Assembly: GCA_020860865.1 (NCBI GenBank) | Contig: JAJBTL010000225.1 | Coordinates: 1-8,686 of the forward strand | DNA: 8,686 nucleotides | From: Planctomycetota bacterium | GTDB taxonomy: Bacteria; Planctomycetota; SZUA-567 | Direction: 5' to 3' | Shown: positions 1 to 6,831 of the stretch, one piece after another | Layout: each line of letters opens with the position of its first letter | Position numbering within the stretch: the stretch's first letter is position 1 | Translations under genes and position numbers: made by a program | The notes under the pieces: model-generated | The model's database searches: none | Told to the model about the DNA's origin: nothing | Seen by the model: the letters and a program-made list of their open reading frames with translations, nothing else

Positions 1-780
1 GCCGAAAACCGGCGGACGCATCGCCGCCATCGCCCGGAGCGCGGCGACAAGGACCTCCGGACTGTTTTCCGTGTAAAGAAGCGCCGCCACCCGCTCCGGC
101 GCCAGACTGGTGTCGACCCGTGGCGCCAAAGCCACCCCGGCGAGCCGCAGTTCCGTCTCCGGACTGAGAAGCGCTTCCCACACGCACCAGGTCAGCGGTT
201 CCGGCAGCGGTTCGTCATTTCCGGCGTATTTCAATTCGACGCCCCGGAGGACGAGCGCCTGGAACCGTCCCCGGTTGACCGCCTGGTCGAGGCTGAGGGC
301 TATCCAGTCGTCCCGGCCGCGCCGGTTGCCGGAGAATTCCCGTTCCCGGGCTCCCCGGGTGAGGAGGCGGTACAGTTCGCCGTCGGACAGGCGGGAATAG
401 AGGCGGACCAGGCCGGTTTTCGCCGCTTCGGCCAGGAAGTAATCGTCTCCGAAAGCAGCCTCGAGGAGGGCGCCTTCCGTTTCCCCGGTGGCGATTTCCG
501 CCAGAATCTTCGCCGCCACCTGGCGCCGGAGGCCGCTTTCCGCCGCCGCGTCTTCCAGGGTGTCAAGAAGAATGCTTGCCGACTGATCGGCAAGCATTAT
601 CAACTGTCTCGCCGCGAACTCGCGCGAACGCGAATCGGCGGTGGCGTCGGCGGCCAGATCGAGCCATTCCGCAACCGTCTTCTCGGCGGCGCGGCCGGGC
701 ATGACAATCCCGAGCCACAGCACGCCGACGAAGAGGAGAAGCGGTTTCGCCGATAAGAGGGCGCACCGGAGCCAATGCAT
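1..780 (-). CDS. Exported HEAT-like repeat protein (partial, 3' end beyond window)
   Basis: The minus frame from the ATG at 780 stays open to the window edge, giving 260 codons with no stop. The first ~32 residues look like a Sec signal peptide: a basic start, the hydrophobic core LLLFVGVLWLGIVM, then GRAA as a likely signal peptidase I site. The mature part is Ala/Leu-rich and reads as consecutive amphipathic helix pairs (for example FAARQLIMLAD, LRRQVAAKILAEIA, VAALLYTENSPEVLVAALRAM), the texture of HEAT/armadillo scaffold proteins. No catalytic motif is visible. It starts 26 nt after the rplS stop on the same strand, so cotranscription is likely. The gap contains a small perfect inverted repeat (794-806). 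The role is unknown; a periplasmic protein-binding scaffold is the natural inference. The reading frame is confident, the family moderately so. Confidence 0.72.
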   Translation of the reverse strand, partial: MHWLRCALLSAKPLLLFVGVLWLGIVMPGRAAEKTVAEWLDLAADATADSRSREFAARQLIMLADQSASILLDTLEDAAAESGLRRQVAAKILAEIATGETEGALLEAAFGDDYFLAEAAKTGLVRLYSRLSDGELYRLLTRGAREREFSGNRRGRDDWIALSLDQAVNRGRFQALVLRGVELKYAGNDEPLPEPLTWCVWEALLSPETELRLAGVALAPRVDTSLAPERVAALLYTENSPEVLVAALRAMAAMRPPVFG

Positions 781-806
781 CGAACCGGCCTTTCCCGCCC
801 GGCGGG

Positions 807-1196
807 TTATTTCCCCGTCGCCTTTTTGGCTGTGGCGAGGGCGCGGGACGGACGGGTCTCTTCCTTCAGGCGGGTCGCCTTGCCGACGCGGTCGCGGAGG
901 TAGTAGAGTTTGGCCCGTTTGGTCCGGCCGCGGCGCTTGATTTCGACCTTCTCGACCCGGGGGGCGTGGAGGGGGAAGACGCGCTCGACGCCTTCGCCGG
1001 AGACGAGGCGGCGGACGGTGAAGTTTTCATTGATGCCGCCCTTGATCCTGGCGATGACGACGCCGTTAAAAATCTGGATACGTTCCTTCTCGCCTTCGAT
1101 AATCCGGACATGGACGTCGACGGTGTCGCCGACCATGAAATCGTCGACGGATTTCTTGACGTTTTCTTTTTCGATTTCCTGAATGATTGGATTCAT
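807..1196 (-). CDS. rplS: 50S ribosomal protein L19
   Basis: The product is 129 residues, the usual length for bacterial L19, which sits at the 30S-50S interface of the ribosome. Family hallmarks are clear: the N-terminal MNPIIQEIEKEN helix, GDTVDVHVRI, ERIQIFNGVVIA, the FTVRR segment, GEGVERVFPLH and the basic RAKLYYLRDRVGKA near the C-terminus, followed by a lysine-rich tail. The frame is open to 1217, but the start at 1196 is chosen because a GAGGAG Shine-Dalgarno lies 6 nt upstream and the protein then begins as L19 normally does. L19 is commonly encoded with rpsP, rimM and trmD. Here nothing of that operon lies directly upstream; the gene has its own promoter (1401-1429) and is followed by an exported HEAT-like protein gene. 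Confidence 0.97.
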   Translation of the reverse strand: MNPIIQEIEKENVKKSVDDFMVGDTVDVHVRIIEGEKERIQIFNGVVIARIKGGINENFTVRRLVSGEGVERVFPLHAPRVEKVEIKRRGRTKRAKLYYLRDRVGKATRLKEETRPSRALATAKKATGK

Positions 1197-1202
1197 GACC
1201 CG

Positions 1203-1208
1203 CTCCTC
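1203..1208 (-). promoter_or_regulatory. Ribosome binding site of rplS (decides the start)
   Basis: On the minus strand GAGGAG lies 6 nt upstream of the ATG at 1196. It favours that start over the upstream in-frame ATG at 1217, which would add seven residues atypical of L19 and would place this Shine-Dalgarno inside the coding sequence. Confidence 0.8.
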
Positions 1209-1354
1209 GTGCAACACAAAAACCGTTAAACGTTCGTACCGGTGCCCCGTCAGTGGCGGCTATTCTCGAATGTTCGCCCGGCGGGCGTCATTCCTGGCAT
1301 CCGAAGCCGGCCTTGGACGGATCGCCGTGATACTTCCATAACAGACGGTAGCGA

Positions 1355-1388
1355 CAAAAAATACCCGCGCCCGGTACTGGCCGGGCGC
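1355..1388 (-). terminator. Hairpin plus U-run at the 5' end of the rplS leader (attenuator or mRNA-stabilising stem)
   Basis: On the minus strand an uninterrupted 8-bp stem (GCGCCCGG / CCGGGCGC, arms 1381-1388 and 1367-1374, loop of six) is followed by GGGTA and six T. This resembles an intrinsic terminator. It starts only about six nucleotides after the transcription start expected from the promoter at 1401-1429. It could abort transcription early (attenuation), or act as a 5'-terminal stem that protects the mRNA from decay. No minus-strand gene upstream in the window needs a terminator here. Confidence 0.55.
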
Positions 1389-1400
1389 TGGAAAGAGAAA

Positions 1401-1429
1401 ATACTAGCAAACTCCAAAAACAATTGCAA
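1401..1429 (-). promoter_or_regulatory. Sigma70-type promoter for rplS
   Basis: Read on the minus strand: TTGCAA (1429-1424), a 17-nt spacer, then TAGTAT (1406-1401). Both boxes are close to consensus and the spacing is optimal. The spacer and flanks are AT-rich compared with the surroundings. The predicted start near 1394 gives a leader of about 200 nt to rplS. Confidence 0.72.
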
Positions 1430-1546
1430 GTGGGAAATCGCCGTTCACCGACAAACCGTCGCCCCTGCCCGGCCGTTGTCCGGAATCGGCCAGTTTGGCC
1501 CGTTCCCGCCAGCCTTGTCGGCCTGGGCCGGATTATCTTTTCCACA

Positions 1547-1574
1547 TTGCGTCGGTCCGGGACTTACATATAAT
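1547..1574 (+). promoter_or_regulatory. Sigma70-type promoter for the NAD(P)H oxidoreductase gene
   Basis: TTGCGT (1547-1552), a 16-nt spacer and a perfect TATAAT (1569-1574). The predicted start near 1581 leaves an untranslated leader of about 107 nt before the ATG at 1688. It lies about 120 bp from the rplS promoter and faces the opposite way. Confidence 0.68.
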
Positions 1575-1687
1575 ATCGCGAAACAAAAGCCGAGAGGAAA
1601 TTGGAGCGACTTCCAGCTTCCGCGCAAGAAGTTTTCCGACCGTCCACGTTGCGCTGGCCCTTTCTCGTATTTCAGGAAAAAACCCGT

Positions 1688-2272
1688 ATGCGCATACTCG
1701 CCGTCTACGCCCATCCGAGCCCGGCCTGTTTCAACCGCGCCGTCCTGGACGCCCTCCGGGACGAAGCGGCCAAAAAGGGCCACGACTGTTCCGTTCTCGA
1801 TCTCTACCGGCTCAAGTTCACCCCGGTCCTCTCGGACGAAGACTTCGAGGACTTCAACCGGGGCCGCACGCCGAGGGACGTCGAGAAGATGCAGTCGAAA
1901 GTCAAGGACGCCGACGTCGTCGCCTTCATCCATCCCCTGTGGTGGTTCGGCATGCCGGCTATCCTGAAGGGCTGGATAGATCGGGTCTTCTCCTACGGCT
2001 TCGCCTACGGCCATGATTCCCGTGGCGTCAAACCGCTTCTCGCCGGCAAAAAAGCCATTGTCATCAACACCGCCGGCGGCGAGGAAAAATCCAGCTACGA
2101 CGACACCGGCTACAAGGACGCCATCACCAAACTGAACGACGACGGCATCTACCGCTTCGTCGGCTTCGACATCATCCTCCGCCGGATGTTTTTCGCCATC
2201 CCGGCCAAATCCGACAGCGAACGCCGCGAACTCATCGCCGTCCTCCGGGACGACTTCCAAAAAGTCCTGTAA
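1688..2272 (+). CDS. Flavodoxin-fold NAD(P)H:quinone oxidoreductase (NQO/KefF/MdaB type)
   Basis: The product is 194 residues, in the normal size range of the flavodoxin-like fold type 2 family. These are FMN- or FAD-binding cytosolic enzymes that pass two electrons from NAD(P)H to quinones or related acceptors. Visible hallmarks are the first beta strand and loop MRILAVYAHPSP (1-12), the segment HPLWWFGMPAILKGW (82-96) that forms the isoalloxazine and dimer contact, and DRVFSYGFAYG (98-108). A further strand, KKAIVINTAGG, at 121-131 precedes a loop seen in this family. The frame is open back to a TTG at 1601, but that extension is unlike the family. The ATG at 1688 follows AGGA (1674-1677) and opens directly on strand beta-1. 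It appears monocistronic, with its own promoter. The exact substrate cannot be assigned. Confidence 0.92.
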   Translation: MRILAVYAHPSPACFNRAVLDALRDEAAKKGHDCSVLDLYRLKFTPVLSDEDFEDFNRGRTPRDVEKMQSKVKDADVVAFIHPLWWFGMPAILKGWIDRVFSYGFAYGHDSRGVKPLLAGKKAIVINTAGGEEKSSYDDTGYKDAITKLNDDGIYRFVGFDIILRRMFFAIPAKSDSERRELIAVLRDDFQKVL

Positions 2273-2558
2273 AAACCGTGATTAACAGGTATGCGGTAGA
2301 GTTCATCCTCGAACGCCATTGTCGGGACAACGACCCGGCCCGGCAGTCGTAATGAGAAATAAACGAGGTGTCCTCCCCCCACCGCGGACCGACCGGCAGG
2401 GGGAGAACAGGAGAGGAGGATAAAGGAAGGGTACCACGTACCACCGGGCGCCGTGTCGCCGCGCCGCACGTCAACGTTCCGTCGTTATCATGAACGCAGG
2501 ATTTAAAATTTCATCATCGGACGCCATCCAACCGTAACCGCCACCGGCTCCGACCAGG
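2273..2558. other. Convergent intergenic region
   Basis: These 286 bp separate two convergent genes. No gene is supported. There is a possible 7-bp stem CTCCCCC/GGGGGAG (2373-2379 with 2399-2405, loop of 19) without a T-run on either strand, and a tandem GTACCAC repeat (2431-2444). Neither is a clear terminator. Confidence 0.5.
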
Positions 2559-3593
2559 TCACTCCTCGGGCGCCACGGACAACACCGCTTCACTTGTCGC
2601 CAAATCGTACAGGTCGTTCACCAGGTCGAGGACTTCCCGATCAGCCGCGCCGTCGGCGATGACCCGGTTCGGCAAACTTTCCTGCCCATACGTCGCCGCC
2701 GTTATCGCCGCGAGATAGGCGAGACTTTCCCGCGACCGGAGTAGTAACCGCCCCTGTTCCATAATCCGCTGATACGACGTCCCCTTGTACCACAGGTGAA
2801 CGGCGCGTTCCAGCCGGCCCATGGCGCATTCCTCGCCCCGGAGGTAGTGCCAGTCCTTGACCCGCACCGACCGGAGATCATGCTCCGTGTCCGCGTCCAG
2901 GCTGTCCGCCGCCGCCGCCCGGAGCCAGGCGTCCTTGTCGATGCGGCCGCCGACGAGTATCCGCCGAAGGAGGGAAAACGCCGACCGCGCCGCCGTCCCG
3001 GCCCGCATGTCGTCGTCCTTCAGGATGGCGAGTTGTCGCGCCGCCTCGATGCCGTCGTCCGGGTAAAGGGCATAGACAACGGCCAACGCCGGCAGGTAGG
3101 CGAGCGTCCCCGGGGAAGACACCCCGGCCGCCTCGTCCTCCCCCGGTGCCATGGCCCAATGGTCCGACGCCCCGCTCATGCCGGATCGGCCGATGCGCCC
3201 TGCCGCTTCCCAGGACGACGGCCGATCGTAAATGTGGCGGTTGTCGAGCTGGCGGACGGTACGGGCGATGCGGGCGGCGCCGGGATCGCGGATACCGAGG
3301 AGGGCGTAAATTTCCTTCGGATAATAGCCGCCGTCATATATGAGGGCGTTTGCGAACTTGACAACCTTGTCACGCTCCCGGTTGCCGCGAATGCCCTTCG
3401 GGGAAATCGACTGGAAGACGCCGTCCGTCGTCGCGGCCGGCAGGCCGACGCCGCTGTCATGGTGAAACAGGGCGGTAAGGAGAGCCGTTACCCGGCCCCG
3501 GGTCGGCATGCCGTCGGCGCTTTCGCCGGCGGTGGCCCAGCCCTGGCACAACGTGACGACAATACACAGCGCGACTCCGACGCGACTGTTCAT
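2559..3593 (-). CDS. Exported ADP-ribosylglycohydrolase-fold protein, probably catalytically inactive
   Basis: The product is 344 residues with a Sec signal peptide (core VGVALCIVVTLCQGWA, likely cleavage near residue 22, ATA/GE). The mature part follows the order of the ADP-ribosylglycohydrolase (DraG/ARH) family, whose members remove ADP-ribose with two Mg ions. RVTALLTALFHHDSGVGLP (34-52) sits where GALxGxAxGDALGxP is expected. FANALIYDGGYYPKEI (80-95) matches the helix after TDDT. GTLAYLPALAVVYA (162-175) matches GNGxxMRxAPL. TAATYGQESLPNRVI (298-312) matches the C-terminal GAxYGxxxIPxxW. At the metal sites, TDDT reads about RERD (72-75) and DxDT about RSRES (286-290), so the ligands seem lost. 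Start at 3593 is supported by AGGGGGAA 7 nt upstream and by the signal peptide. The family call rests on pattern memory and is moderate. Confidence 0.6.
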   Translation of the reverse strand: MNSRVGVALCIVVTLCQGWATAGESADGMPTRGRVTALLTALFHHDSGVGLPAATTDGVFQSISPKGIRGNRERDKVVKFANALIYDGGYYPKEIYALLGIRDPGAARIARTVRQLDNRHIYDRPSSWEAAGRIGRSGMSGASDHWAMAPGEDEAAGVSSPGTLAYLPALAVVYALYPDDGIEAARQLAILKDDDMRAGTAARSAFSLLRRILVGGRIDKDAWLRAAAADSLDADTEHDLRSVRVKDWHYLRGEECAMGRLERAVHLWYKGTSYQRIMEQGRLLLRSRESLAYLAAITAATYGQESLPNRVIADGAADREVLDLVNDLYDLATSEAVLSVAPEE

Positions 3594-3600
3594 GCGGCGC

Positions 3601-3608
3601 TTCCCCCT
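3601..3608 (-). promoter_or_regulatory. Ribosome binding site of the ARH-fold gene (decides the start)
   Basis: AGGGGGAA on the minus strand lies 7 nt before the ATG at 3593. The frame remains open to 4022, but the extra ~143 codons are Arg/Pro/Gly-rich and unlike a protein. The Shine-Dalgarno together with the signal peptide fixes the start here. Confidence 0.75.
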
Positions 3609-3882
3609 ATTGATAGTATGGAAATGTGAGCGCGGCGACTGGTGGAAAAGGGCGGCCCGCGGCAGGCAGGAATCCGTCTCCACCCTGGCCCGGCCGGCCC
3701 GACGGCACGTGTTCCCCGGCGGCCTGACGCACTGCTGCGCCCTGCCCGACCGGAACGCGACGTTCCGCCGAAAAGAGAACCTGCCTGCCAACCCAGGTTC
3801 CGGCCTGCGAGTGAAGGGAATGGATCTGAAGTGAGCCAAAAAGCCCGTCCGCCGGCGCCCGATTGCGGCCGCCGACAAACAT

Positions 3883-3926
3883 GTCCGGAACAATCCCCCC
3901 CGAAATGTTCGGGGGATTGTCCAGAC
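3883..3926. repeat. Long inverted repeat (strong hairpin)
   Basis: The arms are ACAAT plus CCCCCGAA (3890-3904, with two bulged C) against TTCGGGGGATTGT (3908-3920), closed by a three-base centre ATG. An outer GTCCGG/CCAGAC extension (3883-3888 with 3921-3926) has one mismatch and a bulged A. The total is about 18 base pairs. Neither strand has a T-run after it, so it is not a standard intrinsic terminator. It may be an RNA structure in the leader of the minus-strand gene or a protein-binding palindrome. Confidence 0.7.
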
Positions 3927-4217
3927 GACTTTGTGGCGCGGTCGGCATATGTTCCCCCACACGCCGGCCGCACAGTCCCGTGCCCTTTGCCGTTTCGCGG
4001 GCCCCGCCCAATCACGGCACATCTCCCCGCGTTACGTCGCTATCCCCCGGGGCTGCTCCATCCCGGGCGCACCCGCCGCCCGACCGTTCTGACTGGAACC
4101 AGCCTCAGTGGTGGTTACTGCCCGTCAACGCGAAGAATTTCCGAACGAAGTTGAAAACTCGACCGGACTTCCGCCCCCGCGGGATTATCCGGTCATCCAT
4201 TTCGTTCGGTATAATCA

Positions 4218-4246
4218 ATCATATTCCGAGGGAAGTTGGAAATCAA
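4218..4246 (-). promoter_or_regulatory. Sigma70-type promoter directed toward the ARH-fold gene
   Basis: On the minus strand: TTGATT (4246-4241), a 17-nt spacer, TATGAT (4223-4218). Both boxes are good. The nearest gene in this direction starts at 3593, giving a leader of about 615 nt that would contain the 3883-3926 hairpin. A plus-strand TATAAT (4210-4215) overlaps its start region but lacks a good -35. Confidence 0.55.
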
Positions 4247-4294
4247 GAGGCCACCGGCGATTTTCTCGAAAAAATTTTCCGCGCGGGATGGGTG

Positions 4295-4323
4295 TTGATT
4301 TTTGCCAGTTTAAGGCGTATTTT
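4295..4323 (+). promoter_or_regulatory. Sigma70-type promoter for the protease / pentapeptide genes
   Basis: TTGATT (4295-4300), a 17-nt spacer, TATTTT (4318-4323). The predicted start is near 4330, giving a leader of about 190 nt that includes the 4374-4417 structure. It is divergent from the 4218-4246 promoter and has the same -35 hexamer. Confidence 0.55.
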
Positions 4324-4373
4324 CACCAGGATGAAGAAGGCGAACAATCACTCGGTGGCGATCGGTCCGCCGT

Positions 4374-4417
4374 AACCTGGCGCTTTTTCGCCGCCGGTTC
4401 CCACTTTTTTTCAGGTT
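4374..4417 (+). terminator. Attenuator-like hairpin and T-run in the protease leader
   Basis: AACC-t-GGCG (4374-4382) can pair with CGCC-gcc-GGTT (4389-4399), followed by CCCAC and seven T (4405-4411). The left arm AACCTG (4374-4379) can instead pair with CAGGTT (4412-4417) just past the T-run. The two pairings exclude each other, as expected for a transcription attenuator. The stem has an asymmetric internal loop and five bases before the T-run, so termination could be weak. Confidence 0.38.
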
Positions 4418-4448
4418 TTTGACCGGTTGTCGTGTAATCTTGGAGGGA

Positions 4449-4478
4449 TTGACCACACAAACCATGGGTACGGGTAAT
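4449..4478 (+). promoter_or_regulatory. Possible second promoter close to the protease gene
   Basis: TTGACC (4449-4454), an 18-nt spacer, GGTAAT (4473-4478). It would place a transcription start near 4485, only about 35 nt before the ATG at 4520, and would bypass the attenuator-like structure. The -10 box is weaker than that of the distal promoter. Confidence 0.32.
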
Positions 4479-4519
4479 TGAAGATCACGTAGAAGCAGTC
4501 ATTTTGACGGGAGTCGACC

Positions 4520-5992
<1,473 letters not shown>

Positions 5993-6012
5993 CCACCTGA
6001 CGAGAGCATGCA

Positions 6013-6585
6013 ATGGAAATCGACGGGCAAAAGTTTGACGGAATGCGGTATGACGCCGACATCAGGAAAGCCACCTATGTCGAGTGCCGGTTCGAAAACT
6101 GCCATTTCGACACCATGGCTCTGGTGGACGTCGTTTTGACCAATTGCGTTTTCTCGGACTGTGTTTTCCGGAATGTCGACGTCTCCGGCCTCCGCCTGCA
6201 AAACACCGTCTTCCACACGGTCGCCTGCATCGGTATCGATTGGAGCGAGGTCGGCCACACGGGAAAACTGTTCCCGCTCTTCAAGGAAATCTCCGGTTGC
6301 ACCCTTAAGTTCAACAGCTTTTACAAAACGAAGCTGTCGAAAACGCCGATAGTCGGGTCAGCCCTTCTCGACTGCGCCTTCATTGGGTGCGACCTGACCG
6401 GATGCGTTTTTCGCGAAAGCGATTTCCTGAACACGAACTTTCAGGACTGCGACCTGTCGAACGCCGATTTCAGGCAGGCCCGGAACTACCGAATCAACAC
6501 CGCGTCCAACCGCCTCAGAAAAGCCCGGTTCAGCGTGCCGGAAGTGTTCGGCCTGTTGGACAACCTGGACATCGTCATCGAATAG
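6013..6585 (+). CDS. Pentapeptide-repeat protein (right-handed beta-helix)
   Basis: The product is 190 residues with repeats of the form (C/A)-x-(F/L)-x-x, such as CRFEN CHFDT, CVFSD CVFRN, CAFIG CDLTG CVFRE SDFLN TNFQD CDLSN ADFRQ. These stack into a square beta-helix. Two repeat blocks (about 21-70 and 96-155) are split by a non-repeat stretch with GIDW and FPLFKEI (74-93). The end, with NYRINTASNRLRKARFS, PEVFGLL and LDIVIE, is a recurring C-terminal cap in one subgroup of the family. Ten cysteines lie mostly at repeat starts. No signal peptide is visible, so it is probably cytosolic. Related folds include Qnr and MfpA, DNA mimics that bind gyrase, but nothing here shows that activity. The gene starts 20 nt after the protease stop and shares its transcript; the terminator at 6757-6791 closes the unit. 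Confidence 0.9.
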   Translation: MEIDGQKFDGMRYDADIRKATYVECRFENCHFDTMALVDVVLTNCVFSDCVFRNVDVSGLRLQNTVFHTVACIGIDWSEVGHTGKLFPLFKEISGCTLKFNSFYKTKLSKTPIVGSALLDCAFIGCDLTGCVFRESDFLNTNFQDCDLSNADFRQARNYRINTASNRLRKARFSVPEVFGLLDNLDIVIE

Positions 6586-6642
6586 CATCTGGTTAAAAAG
6601 TCTGGATCGGCGTGATAGGCGAGGGAAAAATGCCGGTAGCCT

Positions 6643-6674
6643 TATTTTTTGCCCGGTACTATGGGCGAAAAATA
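6643..6674. repeat. 12-bp inverted repeat
   Basis: TATTTTTTGCCC (6643-6654) pairs with GGGCGAAAAATA (6663-6674) across an eight-base loop, with one G-T pair. The T-run is on the 5' side of the GC part in both readings, so it does not have the layout of an intrinsic terminator. It lies 58 bp after the pentapeptide-repeat stop and could be a 3'-end stabilising stem. Confidence 0.6.
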
Positions 6675-6756
6675 CGGCGAGAGGTATTTTTGACGACGTA
6701 TAGCGCGTCGAGATCGACTTTTTACCGGATTGTAGAGGCGCATCATTACATTAAAG

Positions 6757-6791
6757 AGCCGCGACTCCGCACAGACGGCGTCGCGGCTTTT
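6757..6791 (+). terminator. Intrinsic terminator of the protease-pentapeptide unit
   Basis: A 9-bp perfect stem AGCCGCGAC / GTCGCGGCT (6757-6765 with 6780-6788) with a 14-nt loop that can itself form CCG/CGG pairs. On the plus strand it runs into TTTTATT. On the minus strand the following bases are CTCTTTAATG, so it may also stop the convergent lipoprotein transcript, but more weakly. Confidence 0.8.
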
Positions 6792-6831
6792 ATTAAGATA
6801 AAGCCTCTTATCGATAGAGAAACACCAGTCG

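Larger units (their letters stand above)
1197..1687. other. Divergent intergenic region between rplS and the oxidoreductase gene
   Basis: These 491 bp hold no convincing protein gene. They contain two outward-facing sigma70-type promoters: one for rplS on the minus strand (1401-1429) and one for the oxidoreductase on the plus strand (1547-1574). A GC hairpin (1367-1388) sits directly at the expected 5' end of the rplS transcript. The open frames crossing this stretch have no family-like sequence and overlap the real genes in other frames. Confidence 0.7.
3594..4519. other. Large gene-free regulatory region
   Basis: About 925 bp separate the divergent ARH-fold and protease genes. Open frames cross it on both strands, but their products are Arg/Pro/Gly-rich with no recognisable domains. 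I can see a long hairpin (3883-3926), divergent sigma70-type promoters (4218-4246 minus, 4295-4323 plus) and a hairpin/T-run element ahead of the protease gene (4374-4417). The half nearest the protease gene is more AT-rich than the rest. Confidence 0.6.
6586..6831. other. Convergent intergenic region, AT-richer
   Basis: These 246 bp hold two hairpins: an AT-based stem (6643-6674) and an intrinsic terminator (6757-6791). A small frame beginning at an ATG at 6630 behind GAGGG runs through the terminator and into the antisense of the lipoprotein gene. It has no family-like sequence and is not called. Confidence 0.5.

Noticed and set aside
1236..1346. Short leader peptide in the rplS leader (minus strand)
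   Set aside because: A frame of roughly 29 codons exists, but it has no Shine-Dalgarno and no codon run that would suggest translational attenuation.
1601..1687. TTG start 29 codons upstream of the oxidoreductase ATG
   Set aside because: The extension is not family-like, and the AGAGGA before it is too close to act as a normal ribosome binding site.
1445..2260. 271-codon frame antisense to the oxidoreductase gene
   Set aside because: The plus strand encodes a recognisable complete flavodoxin-fold enzyme; the antisense product has no family-like sequence.
2796..3629. 277-codon plus-strand frame opposite the ARH-fold gene
   Set aside because: It is Arg/Gly/Pro-rich with no domain texture and no plausible ribosome binding site; the minus strand is the better gene.
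3594..4022. N-terminal extension of the ARH-fold gene frame back to 4022
   Set aside because: The extra ~143 codons are Arg/Pro/Gly-rich with no domain-like pattern, while a good Shine-Dalgarno and signal peptide sit exactly at 3593.
1589..4240. Similar CCGAG…GGAAxTTGGA stretches downstream of TATAAT at 1589-1604 and 4226-4240
   Set aside because: The match is short and needs a gap; too weak to call a shared leader or operator.
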